A stretch of DNA of 64,000 nucleotides from Bradyrhizobium hereditatis (GCF_020329435.1 NZ_JAGKJK010000006.1:310001-374000); one strand, 5' to 3'; positions 44,137 through 53,809 are shown, numbered from the stretch's first letter. Notes: generated by a model not told the origin, from the sequence alone. A program made the numbers and translations.

Positions 44137-46295
44137 GCCGCCCCCTGCTCGAACATGACCCGTCGTCCCGCGCGCCAGCGCTGCAGCGTGCCGATCAGCC
44201 GCCGCCAGATGCGGTCGAGCCGCGCCTCGAACGCGGTCGGATTGGAAACGATGTCGGCGCGATAGAAGGAGGGGCAGAGCACGGCGGCGTCCGCGACTTC
44301 GCCGCAATGGCCGCAGCCGACGCAGCTGTTGTCGACGGCGGCGACCGGATTGTCCTTCAGGGGATCGCTGGTCTGTTTCACCGACAGCGACGGACAGCCC
44401 GACAGACGGATGCAGGCATGGTCGCCCGAACAGACGTCTTCATCGACACCGAAGCGCTCGCGCACGACGCGCTCGCCGCGTTTGGCGGCCGCCGCCACGA
44501 GTGGCTTCACGCGCCGCTGCTTGTTCAGCATGCATTCCGAGGAGGCGACGATAATCTTCGGGCCTTTCTCCTCCGTCGTCAGCGCCTCGCGCAGCGTGTT
44601 GCGCATGCGTGTCACATCGTAGGTGCGATCAATCTGGCGCACCCATTTGGCGCCGACGCCCTTTACCGCCTCGACGATCGGATGCTTGGTCGACCGCGAG
44701 CGGTTGTCGGCTCGCGAGGAGGGGATGTCCTGGCCGCCGGTTGCAGCGGAATAGTAGTTGTCGACCACGACGATCACACCGTCGTGCTGGTTGAAGACGG
44801 CGTTGCCGACGCCACTGGTCAGCCCGTTATGCCAGAATCCGCCGTCGCCCATGATCGATATCGGGCGTTTCCCCGCCGGCACGTTGAAGGCCGAAGCCGA
44901 CGCCGGGCCGAGACCATAGCCCATGGTGGTCGCGCCGATGTTGAATGGTGGCAGGATCGAGAACAAATGGCAGCCGATATCGGCGGCGATGTGATGCGGA
45001 CCGAGTTCCTTCTCCACCAGCTTCATCGCCGAAAAGATCGGCCGCTCCGGACAGCCTGTGCAGAAGCCGGGCGGACGCGGCGGTACCACGTTGGCCAATG
45101 CGCGAATCTTGTCGTCGACCTCGATGCGGTCGATGTTCGGCGCTCGGGCGGCATCGGGCAGCACATCGGGACGCCAGCGGCGGATGAAGGCCCCGATCGC
45201 TTCGTCCATGACCTGCGCGGTGTACTCGCCGGCCATCGGGAATAGATCCTTGCCGTGCAGCTTCGCGGGAATGTCCGCATTGCGCAGGATCTTGTGCAGC
45301 GCCTGCTCGATGAATTCGGGCTGGCCCTCCTCGACCATCAGCACCGCCTTCTTGTCGCGGCAGAAGTCGATCACCTCGCGGTCGACGATCGGGTAGGTTA
45401 CGTTCATCACATAGAGCGGCACGCGCGTCTCGCCCCAGATGTCGGCGAGCCCGGCCTCGCGCAGCGCGGTGATGACGCCGTTATACATGCCGCCCTGCAT
45501 GATGATGCCGATATCGTCGATATCGCCGCCGAACGTCTCGTTCATGCCGCGCGCATGGATGAATTCGACCGCCGCAGGCCAGCGCCGCTCGACCTTCTCC
45601 TTCTCGTGCAGGAACGAGGCTGGCGGCAACACGATACGGTTGGTGTCGCGTGATGGCTGTTCGAGCGCGCGGGCGAGCGGAAAGGCGGGGCGGACATTGT
45701 CGCGGGTGGCGAAGCGGCCATGCACATGGCAGGCGCGAATCCGCACTTCCAGCATCACGGGCGTATTCGACGCCTCCGATAGCTCGAATGAATCGTGCAC
45801 GGCCTTGACGATGGAGGCCACGTTAGGACGCGGATCGACCAGCCAGAGCTGCGACTTCATCGCAAAGGCATGCGAGCGCTCCTGCATGATGGAGGAGCCT
45901 TCGCCATAATCCTCGCCGATGATGATCAGCGCGCCGCCGGTGACGCCGCCCGAGGTGAGATTGGCGAGCGCGTCGGACGCGACGTTGATGCCCACCGGCG
46001 CCTTGAAGGTAACAGCGCCGCGGATCGGATACATCACGGAAGCCGCAAGCGTTGCGGCTGCGGTCGCTTCGCTGGCGCTGGATTCGAAATGCACGCCGAG
46101 ATCAGAGAGAATATCCTGGGCATCCGACAGCACGTCCATCAGATGCGAGATCGGCGCGCCCTGGTAGCCGGCGACATAGCTGACGCCGCATTCGAGCAGT
46201 GCCTTGGTGATTGCGAGGATGCCTTCGCCGCGAAACTCTTCGCCCGCGCCGAGCTTCAGGTCTTCCACCTCGCGCGCGAAAGAGCGTTCTGCCAT
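44133..46295 (-). CDS. Indolepyruvate ferredoxin oxidoreductase-type alpha subunit
   Basis: This 720-residue ThDP and iron-sulphur subunit has an N-terminal pyrimidine domain (YVAGYQGAPISHLMDVL), a ThDP motif GDGGFWHNGLTSGVGNAV through DNYYSAATGGQ, FCTGCPERP, and C-terminal cysteine clusters (CSGDHACIRLSGC; CVGCGHCG). These identify IorA-like 2-oxoacid oxidoreductases. ATG 46295 has GAGGAG upstream; an in-frame ATG at 46355 is an alternative but would cover the 17-mer operator candidate. It is the first gene of the leftward operon. Confidence 0.88.
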   Translation of the reverse strand: MAERSFAREVEDLKLGAGEEFRGEGILAITKALLECGVSYVAGYQGAPISHLMDVLSDAQDILSDLGVHFESSASEATAAATLAASVMYPIRGAVTFKAPVGINVASDALANLTSGGVTGGALIIIGEDYGEGSSIMQERSHAFAMKSQLWLVDPRPNVASIVKAVHDSFELSEASNTPVMLEVRIRACHVHGRFATRDNVRPAFPLARALEQPSRDTNRIVLPPASFLHEKEKVERRWPAAVEFIHARGMNETFGGDIDDIGIIMQGGMYNGVITALREAGLADIWGETRVPLYVMNVTYPIVDREVIDFCRDKKAVLMVEEGQPEFIEQALHKILRNADIPAKLHGKDLFPMAGEYTAQVMDEAIGAFIRRWRPDVLPDAARAPNIDRIEVDDKIRALANVVPPRPPGFCTGCPERPIFSAMKLVEKELGPHHIAADIGCHLFSILPPFNIGATTMGYGLGPASASAFNVPAGKRPISIMGDGGFWHNGLTSGVGNAVFNQHDGVIVVVDNYYSAATGGQDIPSSRADNRSRSTKHPIVEAVKGVGAKWVRQIDRTYDVTRMRNTLREALTTEEKGPKIIVASSECMLNKQRRVKPLVAAAAKRGERVVRERFGVDEDVCSGDHACIRLSGCPSLSVKQTSDPLKDNPVAAVDNSCVGCGHCGEVADAAVLCPSFYRADIVSNPTAFEARLDRIWRRLIGTLQRWRAGRRVMFEQGAA

Positions 46296-46341
46296 GCTCG
46301 TCTCCTCGGCCTTGCGGGCGAACTCCGGATGACCGGAGATA

Positions 46342-46358
46342 ATTTTAGACATCAAACA
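46342..46358 (+). promoter_or_regulatory. 17-mer operator candidate, copy 1
   Basis: ATTTTAGACATCAAACA lies 46 bases upstream of the IOR alpha start. It matches copy 2 at 15 of 17 positions and copy 3 (58926, other strand) at 13 of 17. The regulator is probably the MarR protein of this region, judged by linkage only. Confidence 0.5.
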
Positions 46359-46495
46359 AAAATGGTGTCAATCGAAGTTCCGAAGTTGCGCGCGGCGTGA
46401 CATCGCGCGTGCAATCGCGAGCGGTTTTCAGCCTATTTCGTAGGCTCCGTGCTTGAGGTGCAGTTCCGATCGCGCGCCGGCTTGCTTGACAGGAT

Positions 46496-46512
46496 ATTTT
46501 AGCCATGAAACA
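46496..46512 (+). promoter_or_regulatory. 17-mer operator candidate, copy 2
   Basis: ATTTTAGCCATGAAACA ends 59 bases before the acyl-CoA dehydrogenase start. It has the same pattern as copies 1 and 3. Confidence 0.5.
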
Positions 46513-46571
46513 TTATTGAGGCGAGTTGCGCGGGTGGCGGCGCGCAAAGCCGGCCTTTGCAGGAGACTGAC

Positions 46572-47744
46572 ATGACCCCGGTTTCCCAATTACGCGGGCC
46601 GTCGCGCGAACATCTCGCGTGGCCGTTCTTCGATTCCCGCCACAGCGAATACGTTGCGGCACTCGACGCTTTTGCCGCCGATCTCGGCGATACGCATGGC
46701 GGGGATGTCGACGAAACCTGCCGTTCGCTGGTTCGCCGGCTTGGCGCTGCAGGATTGCTGGAGGCGTCGGTCGCGGGCGACCGACCCGATGCCGTGATCG
46801 ATTCCCGGCTGATTTGTCTCGCTCGTGAAACGCTGGCCTGGCACAGCGGGCTCGCCGATTTCGCCTTTGCGATGCAGGGACTTGGCACCGGCGCGGTGGC
46901 GATTGCCGGCTCTCCCGAAATGCGCGCGCTGGTGCTGCCGAAGGCGCGGCGTGGCGAGTGGGTTTCAGCCTTCGCTCTGTCGGAGAAGGAAGCCGGTTCT
47001 GACGTCGCCGCGATGAGCTGTAGCGCCCGGCGCGAGGGTGATCACTACATTCTGGATGGTGAGAAGACCTGGATCTCCAACGGTGGCCTTGCCGATGTCT
47101 ACACGCTGTTTGCGCGAACCGGCGAGGCGCCGGGTGCGCGGGGCATTTCGGCCTTCGTGGTGCTTCCGGACGATCCCGGCTTTTCGATTGCCGACCGCAT
47201 CGATGTGATGGCGCCGCATCCGCTCGCGACGCTGCGTTTCGAGGGATGCCGAATTCCGGCGGCGCGGCTGTTGGGCTCGCCCGGCGAAGGTTTCAAGATT
47301 GCGATGCGCACCCTCGATATTTTCCGCGCGTCGGTCGCAGCCGCCGCGCTGGGTTTTGCCCGCCGGGCGCTGGATGAGGCAACCCTACATGCACGTAGCA
47401 GGCGGATGTTCGGCGGCGTGCTGGCAGATCAGCAATTGACGCAGGCAGCTCTCGGCGACATGGCCGCGGGCGTCGATGCCAGCGCGCTGCTGACCTACCG
47501 CGCCGCCTGGCGGCGCGACGTGCAGAAAGCCTCCACCACGCGCGAAGCGGCAATGGCGAAGATGGTCGCCACCGAAACCGCGCAGGAAGTGATCGACCGC
47601 GCGGTGCAGATGTTCGGCGGCCGCGGCGTTCGCTCGGGCGAGGTGGTCGAGCAGCTCTACCGCGAGATCCGCGCGTTGCGCATCTATGAAGGCGCGACCG
47701 AAGTCCAGAAACTCATCATAGGACGCGACGTCCTGAAAGCTTAA
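46572..47744 (+). CDS. Acyl-CoA dehydrogenase
   Basis: This 390-residue FAD enzyme has the three-domain acyl-CoA dehydrogenase layout: a helical N-terminus, a beta domain with FALSEKEAGSDVAAM and YILDGEKTWISNGG, and a C-terminal helical domain with MFGGVLADQQLTQAALGDM and QMFGGRGVRSGEVVEQLYREIRALRIYEGATEV. The catalytic Glu is expected in the YEGATE segment. ATG 46572 has AGGAG upstream. It begins the rightward operon and should oxidise a CoA thioester in the side-chain or ring-cleavage phase. Confidence 0.88.
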   Translation: MTPVSQLRGPSREHLAWPFFDSRHSEYVAALDAFAADLGDTHGGDVDETCRSLVRRLGAAGLLEASVAGDRPDAVIDSRLICLARETLAWHSGLADFAFAMQGLGTGAVAIAGSPEMRALVLPKARRGEWVSAFALSEKEAGSDVAAMSCSARREGDHYILDGEKTWISNGGLADVYTLFARTGEAPGARGISAFVVLPDDPGFSIADRIDVMAPHPLATLRFEGCRIPAARLLGSPGEGFKIAMRTLDIFRASVAAAALGFARRALDEATLHARSRRMFGGVLADQQLTQAALGDMAAGVDASALLTYRAAWRRDVQKASTTREAAMAKMVATETAQEVIDRAVQMFGGRGVRSGEVVEQLYREIRALRIYEGATEVQKLIIGRDVLKA

Positions 47745-47785
47745 GCGAACAGGCATCCAGTCGTGTCCTGCAGTGGGAGCTTGAA

Positions 47786-48190
47786 ATGTTCGAAGTCTTG
47801 CAGCCGCCAGGTTGGGCCAAGCCGAGCGATTACGCGAATGGCATCGCCGCGCGCGGCAAGATGATCTTCGTCGCTGGCCAGATCGGCTGGAACGAGCAAT
47901 GCAAGTTCCTATCAGATGATCTGGTGGAGCAGATCGGCCAGACCCTCAAAAACGTCGCAGCTGTCCTGCGCGCCGGCGGCGCCGCACCCGAGCACGTCGT
48001 GTCGATGACCTGGTTCCTGCTCGACCGCAGGGAATATTCGGCGCGCCTGAAAGAAATCGGCGTGGCCTATCGCGATGCCATGGGCCGGCATTTTCCGGCG
48101 ATGACGGCGCTGCAGGTCTCGGGGCTGGTTGAGGATCGCGCCAAGGTCGAAATCCAGGCGATAGCGATGGTGCCTGACCAGATGAGCTGA
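47786..48190 (+). CDS. RidA/YjgF-family enamine/imine deaminase
   Basis: This 134-residue RidA-fold protein (KMIFVAGQIGWNE; VEIQAIAMV) forms trimers with inter-subunit pockets that hydrolyse reactive enamines and imines or related intermediates. Catabolism of anthranilate-type compounds yields such amino intermediates, so a deaminating or protective role fits. ATG 47786 follows a GGGAG site. Confidence 0.83.
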   Translation: MFEVLQPPGWAKPSDYANGIAARGKMIFVAGQIGWNEQCKFLSDDLVEQIGQTLKNVAAVLRAGGAAPEHVVSMTWFLLDRREYSARLKEIGVAYRDAMGRHFPAMTALQVSGLVEDRAKVEIQAIAMVPDQMS

Positions 48191-48230
48191 CAACGACGCC
48201 GGCAACGGCGCCAACCCACAGGAGGGCGAG

Positions 48231-49355
48231 ATGGCAACGAAAGCTCGTGAAAATCATCGGGAAGACGTGGCCGGCCGGGCCAATGTCGAGGATACGCCGG
48301 AACTGCTCGCCTATTATGACGAACTCGAACGGCTGGAAGCGGGCGCGCTCTGGACGGTAGCGAACAAGATCGAGCCCTGGCAGCCGAAATCCTCCTCCGT
48401 TCCGGTGTTGTGGCGCTACGAGGATCTTCGCGCGCACGTGTTGCGCTCCGTCGAGCTGGTGTCGCCCGAGAAGGCCGGGCGCCGCGTCATCTATCTGAAT
48501 AATCCCGGCCGGCGCGAGCACGCCGCCGCAGTCGGCTGGCTCTATTCCGGCCTGCAGGTCATGCATCCGGGCGAGGTCGCGTCCGCCCACGCTCATTCGG
48601 CTTCCGCGCTGCGTTTCATCATGGAAGGCGAGGGCGCCTACACCATCGTCGACGGTCATAAGATGACGCTCGGCGCCAACGACTTCGTCCTGACGCCGAA
48701 CGGCACCTGGCACGAGCATGGCGTCTCCAGCGACGGAACGCCCTGCATCTGGCAGGATGGCCTCGACATTCCCCTGGTCAACACGTTAGAGGCCAACTTC
48801 TACGTCGTTCACCCCGATCTGCAGCAGAGCGTTGGTTACCCTGTCGATGACATGACGCATACCTGGGGAAGTCCTGGCCTGCGTCCGGCGGGCGCAGAAT
48901 GGTCCAAGGGATATTCGCCCCTGCTGAAGTATGAGTGGGGTCCGACCTACGAGGCGCTACAGCGTTACGCCAAGGCGGCCGACGGCTCGCCCTATGACGG
49001 CGTGCTCATGAACTACGTCAATCCGGTCACCGGCGGTCCGGTGATGCAGACGATCGGTGCGTCGATGCAGATGCTGCGGCCGGGCGAGAGCACGCGCGCG
49101 CATCGTCACACCGGCAGCTTCATCTATCAGGTCGCAAAGGGCCGCGGCCACTCGATCATCGACGGCAAGCGCTTCGACTGGAAGGAGCGCGACATCTTCT
49201 GTGTTCCCTCATGGGCCTGGCATGAACACGCGAACTCATCCACCAGCGAGGATGCCTGCCTCTTCACGTTCAACGACCTCCCGGTCATGCAGGCGCTCGG
49301 GCTCTATCGCGAGGAAGCTTTTGGCGACAATGGCGGCCGGCAGCCCCTCGCATAG
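48231..49355 (+). CDS. Gentisate 1,2-dioxygenase-like bicupin
   Basis: This 374-residue ring-cleaving iron(II) dioxygenase has two cupin domains. The first (about 95-180) has the metal motif HAHSASALRFIMEGEGAYT and a later His in GTWHEHG. The second (about 270-350) has RAHRHTGSFIYQVAKGRG and WAWHEH. Homologues cleave gentisate, and some accept salicylate or amino-hydroxybenzoates. ATG 48231 has AGGAGGG upstream. The next gene is an FAH-family hydrolase, the usual partner that hydrolyses the ring-cleavage pyruvate product. In an indole-acetate locus the substrate could be a hydroxylated anthranilate. Confidence 0.85.
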   Translation: MATKARENHREDVAGRANVEDTPELLAYYDELERLEAGALWTVANKIEPWQPKSSSVPVLWRYEDLRAHVLRSVELVSPEKAGRRVIYLNNPGRREHAAAVGWLYSGLQVMHPGEVASAHAHSASALRFIMEGEGAYTIVDGHKMTLGANDFVLTPNGTWHEHGVSSDGTPCIWQDGLDIPLVNTLEANFYVVHPDLQQSVGYPVDDMTHTWGSPGLRPAGAEWSKGYSPLLKYEWGPTYEALQRYAKAADGSPYDGVLMNYVNPVTGGPVMQTIGASMQMLRPGESTRAHRHTGSFIYQVAKGRGHSIIDGKRFDWKERDIFCVPSWAWHEHANSSTSEDACLFTFNDLPVMQALGLYREEAFGDNGGRQPLA

Positions 49356-49366
49356 GAGAAGAAACC

Positions 49367-50278
49367 GTGCGTCTCGTTACCTATCGCAGCACAGTTGAGG
49401 CTGCCGCCCGTCTTGGTGCTGTTGTCGACGATCTCATCATCGACGTCGAGAAGGCCGGTCTGCACGCCGGCGTTTCGCTTCCATCATCTATGCTCGACTT
49501 CATCGATCTTGGGCCGCCGGCGTCGGCGGCGCTCAAGAAGATACTGAACGAGGGCAGGGACCAATGGCCCGTCGGCGCCGCATTGCCACTGGCGAATGTC
49601 AGACTGCTCGCGCCGATCCCGCGTCCGCGCAAGAACGTCTTCGGCATTGGCCTCAATTATATCGAGCACGTCGAGGAATCCTCGCGTGCCCTCGACACGG
49701 CCAAGGATCTGCCCAAGCAGCCCATCATCTTCTCGAAGCCGCCGACCAGCATCATCGGGCCGGACGAGGCGATCCAACACAACAAGCAGATCACGCAGCA
49801 GCTCGACTGGGAAGTCGAACTCGCCGTCGTGATGGGACGGACCGCGCGGCGGGTCTCGGAAGCGGATGCACTCGGCTTTGTGTTCGGCTACAGCGTGATG
49901 ATAGACGTCAGCGCCCGCGATAATCGCCGCGCCGGCCAATGGATCTATTCCAAGGGGCAGGATACCTATGCGCCGTTCGGGCCATGCATCGTCACAGCAG
50001 ACGAAATCACCGATCCGCACGCGCTCGATCTCTGGCTGACCGTGAACGGCGTCGAAAAGCAGCGCTCCAACACGCGCCACATGCTGTTCAAGGTGCCGCT
50101 TCTGATCGCGGATATCTCGGCGGCGATGACGCTGGAGCCCGGAGACATCATCGCGACGGGTACGCCCGAGGGCGTCGGCGCCGGGCGAAGTCCGCAGGAG
50201 TGGCTCTGGCCGGGCGACGTCGTGGAGGCGGAGGTGGCGGGCATCGGCCGGCTGCGCCATCCAGTGGTGGCGATCTGA
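49367..50278 (+). CDS. Fumarylacetoacetate hydrolase-family protein
   Basis: This 303-residue FAH-fold enzyme has GIGLNYIEHVEES, SIIGPDEAI, the metal ligand region DWEVELAVVMGR and VFGYSVMIDVSARDNR, and ends with GDIIATGTPEGVGAG. It most likely hydrolyses the fumarylpyruvate-type product of the dioxygenase 11 bases upstream. The start is GTG 49367 with AGGAGAAG upstream. FAH proteins also act as isomerases or decarboxylases, so the exact reaction is uncertain. Confidence 0.86.
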   Translation: MRLVTYRSTVEAAARLGAVVDDLIIDVEKAGLHAGVSLPSSMLDFIDLGPPASAALKKILNEGRDQWPVGAALPLANVRLLAPIPRPRKNVFGIGLNYIEHVEESSRALDTAKDLPKQPIIFSKPPTSIIGPDEAIQHNKQITQQLDWEVELAVVMGRTARRVSEADALGFVFGYSVMIDVSARDNRRAGQWIYSKGQDTYAPFGPCIVTADEITDPHALDLWLTVNGVEKQRSNTRHMLFKVPLLIADISAAMTLEPGDIIATGTPEGVGAGRSPQEWLWPGDVVEAEVAGIGRLRHPVVAI

Positions 50279-50287
50279 GAGGCCGAC

Positions 50288-50935
50288 ATGATCTTCGATA
50301 TGGAGACGCTGGAGGCGCAGAACCGCTACAAGATCCTGACGGCCACGGTGACGCCGCGCCCCATTGCCTGGATCACCACGCTCTCCGCGAGCGGCGTGAT
50401 CAATGCCGCGCCTTTCAGCTTTTTCAACGTGATGGGACATGAGCCACCGACGGTCGCGATTGGGCTTCTGGCGGGCTCAGGGCGCTTCAAGGACACGGCG
50501 GCAAATATTCTCGATACCGGCGAGTTCGTTGTGAACCTGGTCGCCGAGCGCAACGCCGAGGCGATGAACATCACGTGCATCGACGCGCCGCCTGATATCG
50601 ATGAGCTGGCGCTCGCTGGATTGACGGCGGCTGCTTCGGATGCGGTACGCCCACCGCGCATCGCGGAATCGCCGGTGTCGTTCGAGTGTCGTGTCCTCAC
50701 TTCGCTGGTGACGGGGCCGCGGCAGACGGCCGTTATCGGCCGTATCGTTCGCGCCCATGTCGACGATGCCGTGATCCTGGACAAGGAGCGCTGCCACATC
50801 GATACGCAGGCGCTGCATCTGATCGCCCGCATGCATGGCAGCGGCTGGTATGCGCGCTCGACCGATCTGTTCCAGATCGATCGGCCGACTTGGGCGGCGT
50901 GGCAGGAAAAGAAGGTCAAGGCAGAACCGGCGTAA
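50288..50935 (+). CDS. Flavin reductase-like FMN-binding protein
   Basis: This 215-residue split-barrel flavoprotein has VTPRPIAWITTLSASGVINAAPFSFFNVMG and FVVNLVAERNAEAMN, typical of the flavin-reductase-like domain group. It may supply reduced flavin or act directly on a metabolite; no flavin monooxygenase partner is in the window. It lies 9 bases after the FAH gene. Confidence 0.84.
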   Translation: MIFDMETLEAQNRYKILTATVTPRPIAWITTLSASGVINAAPFSFFNVMGHEPPTVAIGLLAGSGRFKDTAANILDTGEFVVNLVAERNAEAMNITCIDAPPDIDELALAGLTAAASDAVRPPRIAESPVSFECRVLTSLVTGPRQTAVIGRIVRAHVDDAVILDKERCHIDTQALHLIARMHGSGWYARSTDLFQIDRPTWAAWQEKKVKAEPA

Positions 50936-51010
50936 CGCTCTCTCTGTGTGCGGCGAGCCTCGCTTGGTGCCGCATCGTTTGTGCCGGCTGGCAGTGAAGC
51001 GGAGGACATC

Positions 51011-52094
51011 TTGAAGATTGCAGTGTTGGGTGGAGGAAACGGTTCGTTCGCGGCGGCCGGCGATCTTACGCTGGCAGGTCATGAGGTCCGCTTGTGGCGG
51101 CGAAATCCCGCAGATGTCGAGGCGCATCGTGCCCAGGGCGGCACGATCACGGTCATCGACCGCTCGGGCCGTCGTGACGCCAGGCTTGCAGCGATCACAT
51201 CTTCGATCGCGGAGGCCATAAATGCCGCCAACCTTATCCTGTGTCCGGCACCGGCCTTCGCGCAGCCGGCCATCGCCGAACGGGTCGCACCGCATTTGCG
51301 CGACGGCCAGGTCGTGTTCCTGCCGCCGGGCACGTTCGGCTCTTGCTCGCGCCGCACGGGCCGTGGGCAATCGCACGGAGATCGCAACCGCTGAGACCGG
51401 GACATTGCCGTGGTTGGCGCGCAAGCAGGGTCCTCACGCCGTCCGTATCTCAGGTAGGGGCGCGCGGTTGCCGACCGGCGTGTTTCCGACGCGTCTCGCC
51501 AAGCATGCGCTCGGCGTCATCGAACGCGCGTTTCCGAACGCCATCGAGCCATGCGGCGATGCGCTTTCAGCCGCGCTGATGAATGCCGGGCCGATCATTC
51601 ATCCGCCGCTGATCACCATGAACGCCGGCCCGATCGAACATTTCGACAAATGGGACATCCACAAGGAAGGGACGCAGCCGGCCATACGCCGCGTGACAGA
51701 CGCGCTCGACGCCGAACGCATCGCCATCCGCGAGGCGCTCGGTTACGGAAAGCCGCATTTTCCTCTTGCCGACCACTACTCGCGCGATGGCGAGCCCTGG
51801 ATGTACGCACGCGATGCGCACGAGCAGCTCACCGACTCCGGCGGCTGGTCTGAACGCCTCATCCTCGTCGAGCACCGCTATATGCAGGAGGACTTACGTC
51901 TCGGCCTGTCGTTCCTCGCGTCGGTGGCGGGCCTCGCCGGCGTGCAAACGCCGCTCGCCAAGGCGTTCCTGGCGATCGGCTCCGCCATCACCGGAGAAGA
52001 TTTTGCGGTGACCGGCCGGACCCTGTCTTCGCTCGGTCTCGGCGGCCTCGACCGGGCTGCATTGCAAAATCTTCTTGCCGAGGGCTTCCGATGA
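51011..52094 (+). pseudogene. Opine/octopine dehydrogenase-like protein, frameshifted
   Basis: The N-terminal part (LKIAVLGGGNGSFAAAGDLTLAGHEVRLWRR) is a Rossmann NAD(P) domain. The later part in another frame (ALMNAGPIIHPPLITMNAGPIEHF) is the octopine-dehydrogenase C-terminal domain. The frame breaks at about 51337-51342: the first frame runs on to a stop at 51394, while the +1 frame gives ALARAARAVGNRTEIATAETG and continues to 52094. One extra base or two missing bases explains it. The start is TTG 51011 with GGAGG at 51001-51005. The end overlaps the next gene by 4 bases. It is either a sequencing error or a recently lost gene. Confidence 0.78.
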
Positions 52095-53068
52095 AACCGG
52101 TCATCGGCTGTCTCGGCGCCGGACGCATGGGTCGCGGCATCGCGGTCGTATTCGCGTTCGCCGGCCATCAGGTTGTCGTCGTCGACTTCAAGGAACGGGA
52201 TGCGCCGGCTTTTGACGCGCTTGCGGGCGAGGCGCGGGCCGAGATCCGCTCGACGCTGGAAATCCTTTCACGCATAGGCCTGCTCTCGCCAGAGCATGTG
52301 AGCACGATTGCGCAGCGGGTCACGATCGTATCGCGGCAGGAGGCGGAAACGGCCTTGCCGCGCTGCGACTTCATCTTCGAAGGAATGCCGGAGATTCTCG
52401 CGCTAAAGCAGGCGGCGCTGGCCGAGGCGTCCCGGCTGGCGGGTGAACGTCCGATCATTGCTTCGACCACGTCGACGATCCTGGTAGACGACCTTGCTGA
52501 AGCGATCGAGCATCCCGGCCGTTTCCTCAATGCACACTGGCTCAATCCCGCTTATCTGGTGCCGCTGATCGAATTGTCACCCGGGCGGCTCACCGCGCCG
52601 GAGGTCACGGCACGGATGAAGGCGCTTCTAGAAAGCATCGGCAAGGTGCCTGTCGTCTGCGCGGCGCGGCCTGGATTCATCGTTCCCAGAATCCAGGCGC
52701 TGGCGATGAACGAGGCCGCGCGCATGGTGGAAGAGGGCGTCGCGTCGGCAGAGGATATCGACAAGGCCGTCATCTATGGCTTTGGATTCCGCTTCGCGGT
52801 GCTGGGCCTGCTCGAGTTCATCGACTGGGGCGGCGGCGATATCCTGTATCACGCCAGCCGTTATCTGGTTGAGGCGCTCGGCGACAGCCGGTATGCCGCA
52901 CCTGACATCATTGCGACGAATATGCGCGAAGGACGCATCGGCATGAAGACCGGGCAGGGGTTCATGAACTACGAAGGCGTCGACCAGGCAGCCTATCGCG
53001 AGCAGCGGCTTGCGGCCTTTGCCTTGGCGCTGCGGACGATGGGGCTCGCTCGCGAACCTGTAGTTTGA
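52091..53068 (+). CDS. 3-hydroxyacyl-CoA dehydrogenase-family protein
   Basis: This 325-residue protein has the NAD motif IGCLGAGRMGRGIAVVFAFAG, ASTTSTILVDDLAEAIEHPGRFLNAHWLNPAYLVPLIEL (with the catalytic His) and a C-terminal domain with ARPGFIVPRIQALAMNEAARMVEEG. It is the short single-function form, like 3-hydroxybutyryl-CoA dehydrogenase. It starts at ATG 52091 within the preceding stop and is the last gene of the rightward operon, facing the Liv ATPase. Confidence 0.86.
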   Translation: MKPVIGCLGAGRMGRGIAVVFAFAGHQVVVVDFKERDAPAFDALAGEARAEIRSTLEILSRIGLLSPEHVSTIAQRVTIVSRQEAETALPRCDFIFEGMPEILALKQAALAEASRLAGERPIIASTTSTILVDDLAEAIEHPGRFLNAHWLNPAYLVPLIELSPGRLTAPEVTARMKALLESIGKVPVVCAARPGFIVPRIQALAMNEAARMVEEGVASAEDIDKAVIYGFGFRFAVLGLLEFIDWGGGDILYHASRYLVEALGDSRYAAPDIIATNMREGRIGMKTGQGFMNYEGVDQAAYREQRLAAFALALRTMGLAREPVV

Positions 53069-53098
53069 AGCGCAGCCGGAGGCCGCGCCTTCGCTTCA
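53066..53098. terminator. Possible bidirectional terminator between convergent genes
   Basis: TGAAGCG (53066-53072) and CGCTTCA (53092-53098) form the outer arms of a GC-rich hairpin in the 27-base gap between two convergent operons. Position favours a two-way terminator; there is no strong U-tract. Confidence 0.4.
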
Positions 53099-53809
53099 GT
53101 GGCCGCCGAGATAGGCTGCGATCAGTTTCGGGTCGTGGATCAGGGTTTCCGCTGGCCCGGACTGGATGATCTCGCCGGTCTCCAGCACATAGCCGTAATC
53201 CGCAGTTTCCAGCGCGGCGCGGGCGTTCTGCTCGACGAGGAGGACCGAGACGCCGAGGCTTCGCAGCGAGGCGATGGTGCGGAAGATTTCGCGCACGATG
53301 AGCGGCGCAAGGCCGAGGCTGGGTTCATCCAGCACAAGCAGCTTCGGCTTCGCCATTAGCGCGCGGCCGAGCGCCAGCATCTGCCGCTCCCCGCCCGACA
53401 GCGTGCCGGCGGCCTGCTTAGCCCGTTCCTTCAGCCGCGGGAAGCGATCGAACACATCGTCGAGGCTTTTGCGCGTCATCGAGCGATCGCGCAGGCTGTA
53501 GGTGCCCAGCAAGAGATTGTCGGCAACGGACATGTCGGCGAACAGCTCGCGCTTTTCCGGCACGAGGCAAAGGCCGCGTTCGACACGGCCCTCGACATCG
53601 ATCTTCGCCAGGTCGGTGCCTTGAAAGATCATTCGCCCAGTGGACTTCAGCAGCCCGATCGCCGCCATCAGCAGGGTCGTCTTGCCGGCGCCGTTCGGGC
53701 CGATCACGGTCACGATCTGCCCTTGCTCGACCGACAGCGAGACGTTCCGCACGGCTTCCACCTTGCCGTAGGCGACCGACACATTTTCGATCGAGAACAT
53801 CTGCGTCAC
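53096..53809 (-). CDS. ABC transporter ATP-binding protein (LivF type)
   Basis: This 237-residue ATPase has Walker A GPNGAGKTTLLMAAIG, signature LSGGERQMLALGRAL, Walker B LLVLDEPSLGLAP and VEQNARAAL, the LivF pattern. Its start overlaps the fused permease-ATPase gene by 4 bases. It belongs to the leftward importer of the aromatic locus, probably for indole-acetate or a related acid. Confidence 0.88.
   Translation of the reverse strand: MTQMFSIENVSVAYGKVEAVRNVSLSVEQGQIVTVIGPNGAGKTTLLMAAIGLLKSTGRMIFQGTDLAKIDVEGRVERGLCLVPEKRELFADMSVADNLLLGTYSLRDRSMTRKSLDDVFDRFPRLKERAKQAAGTLSGGERQMLALGRALMAKPKLLVLDEPSLGLAPLIVREIFRTIASLRSLGVSVLLVEQNARAALETADYGYVLETGEIIQSGPAETLIHDPKLIAAYLGGH

Larger units (their letters stand above)
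46296..46571. promoter_or_regulatory. Divergent promoter region of the aromatic operons
   Basis: This 276-base region separates the leftward IOR/oxygenase operon from the rightward acyl-CoA dehydrogenase operon. Two copies of a 17-mer, ATTTTAGACATCAAACA (46342-46358) and ATTTTAGCCATGAAACA (46496-46512), are in the same orientation 154 bases apart, one near each operon start. The rest is without clear features. Confidence 0.55.
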
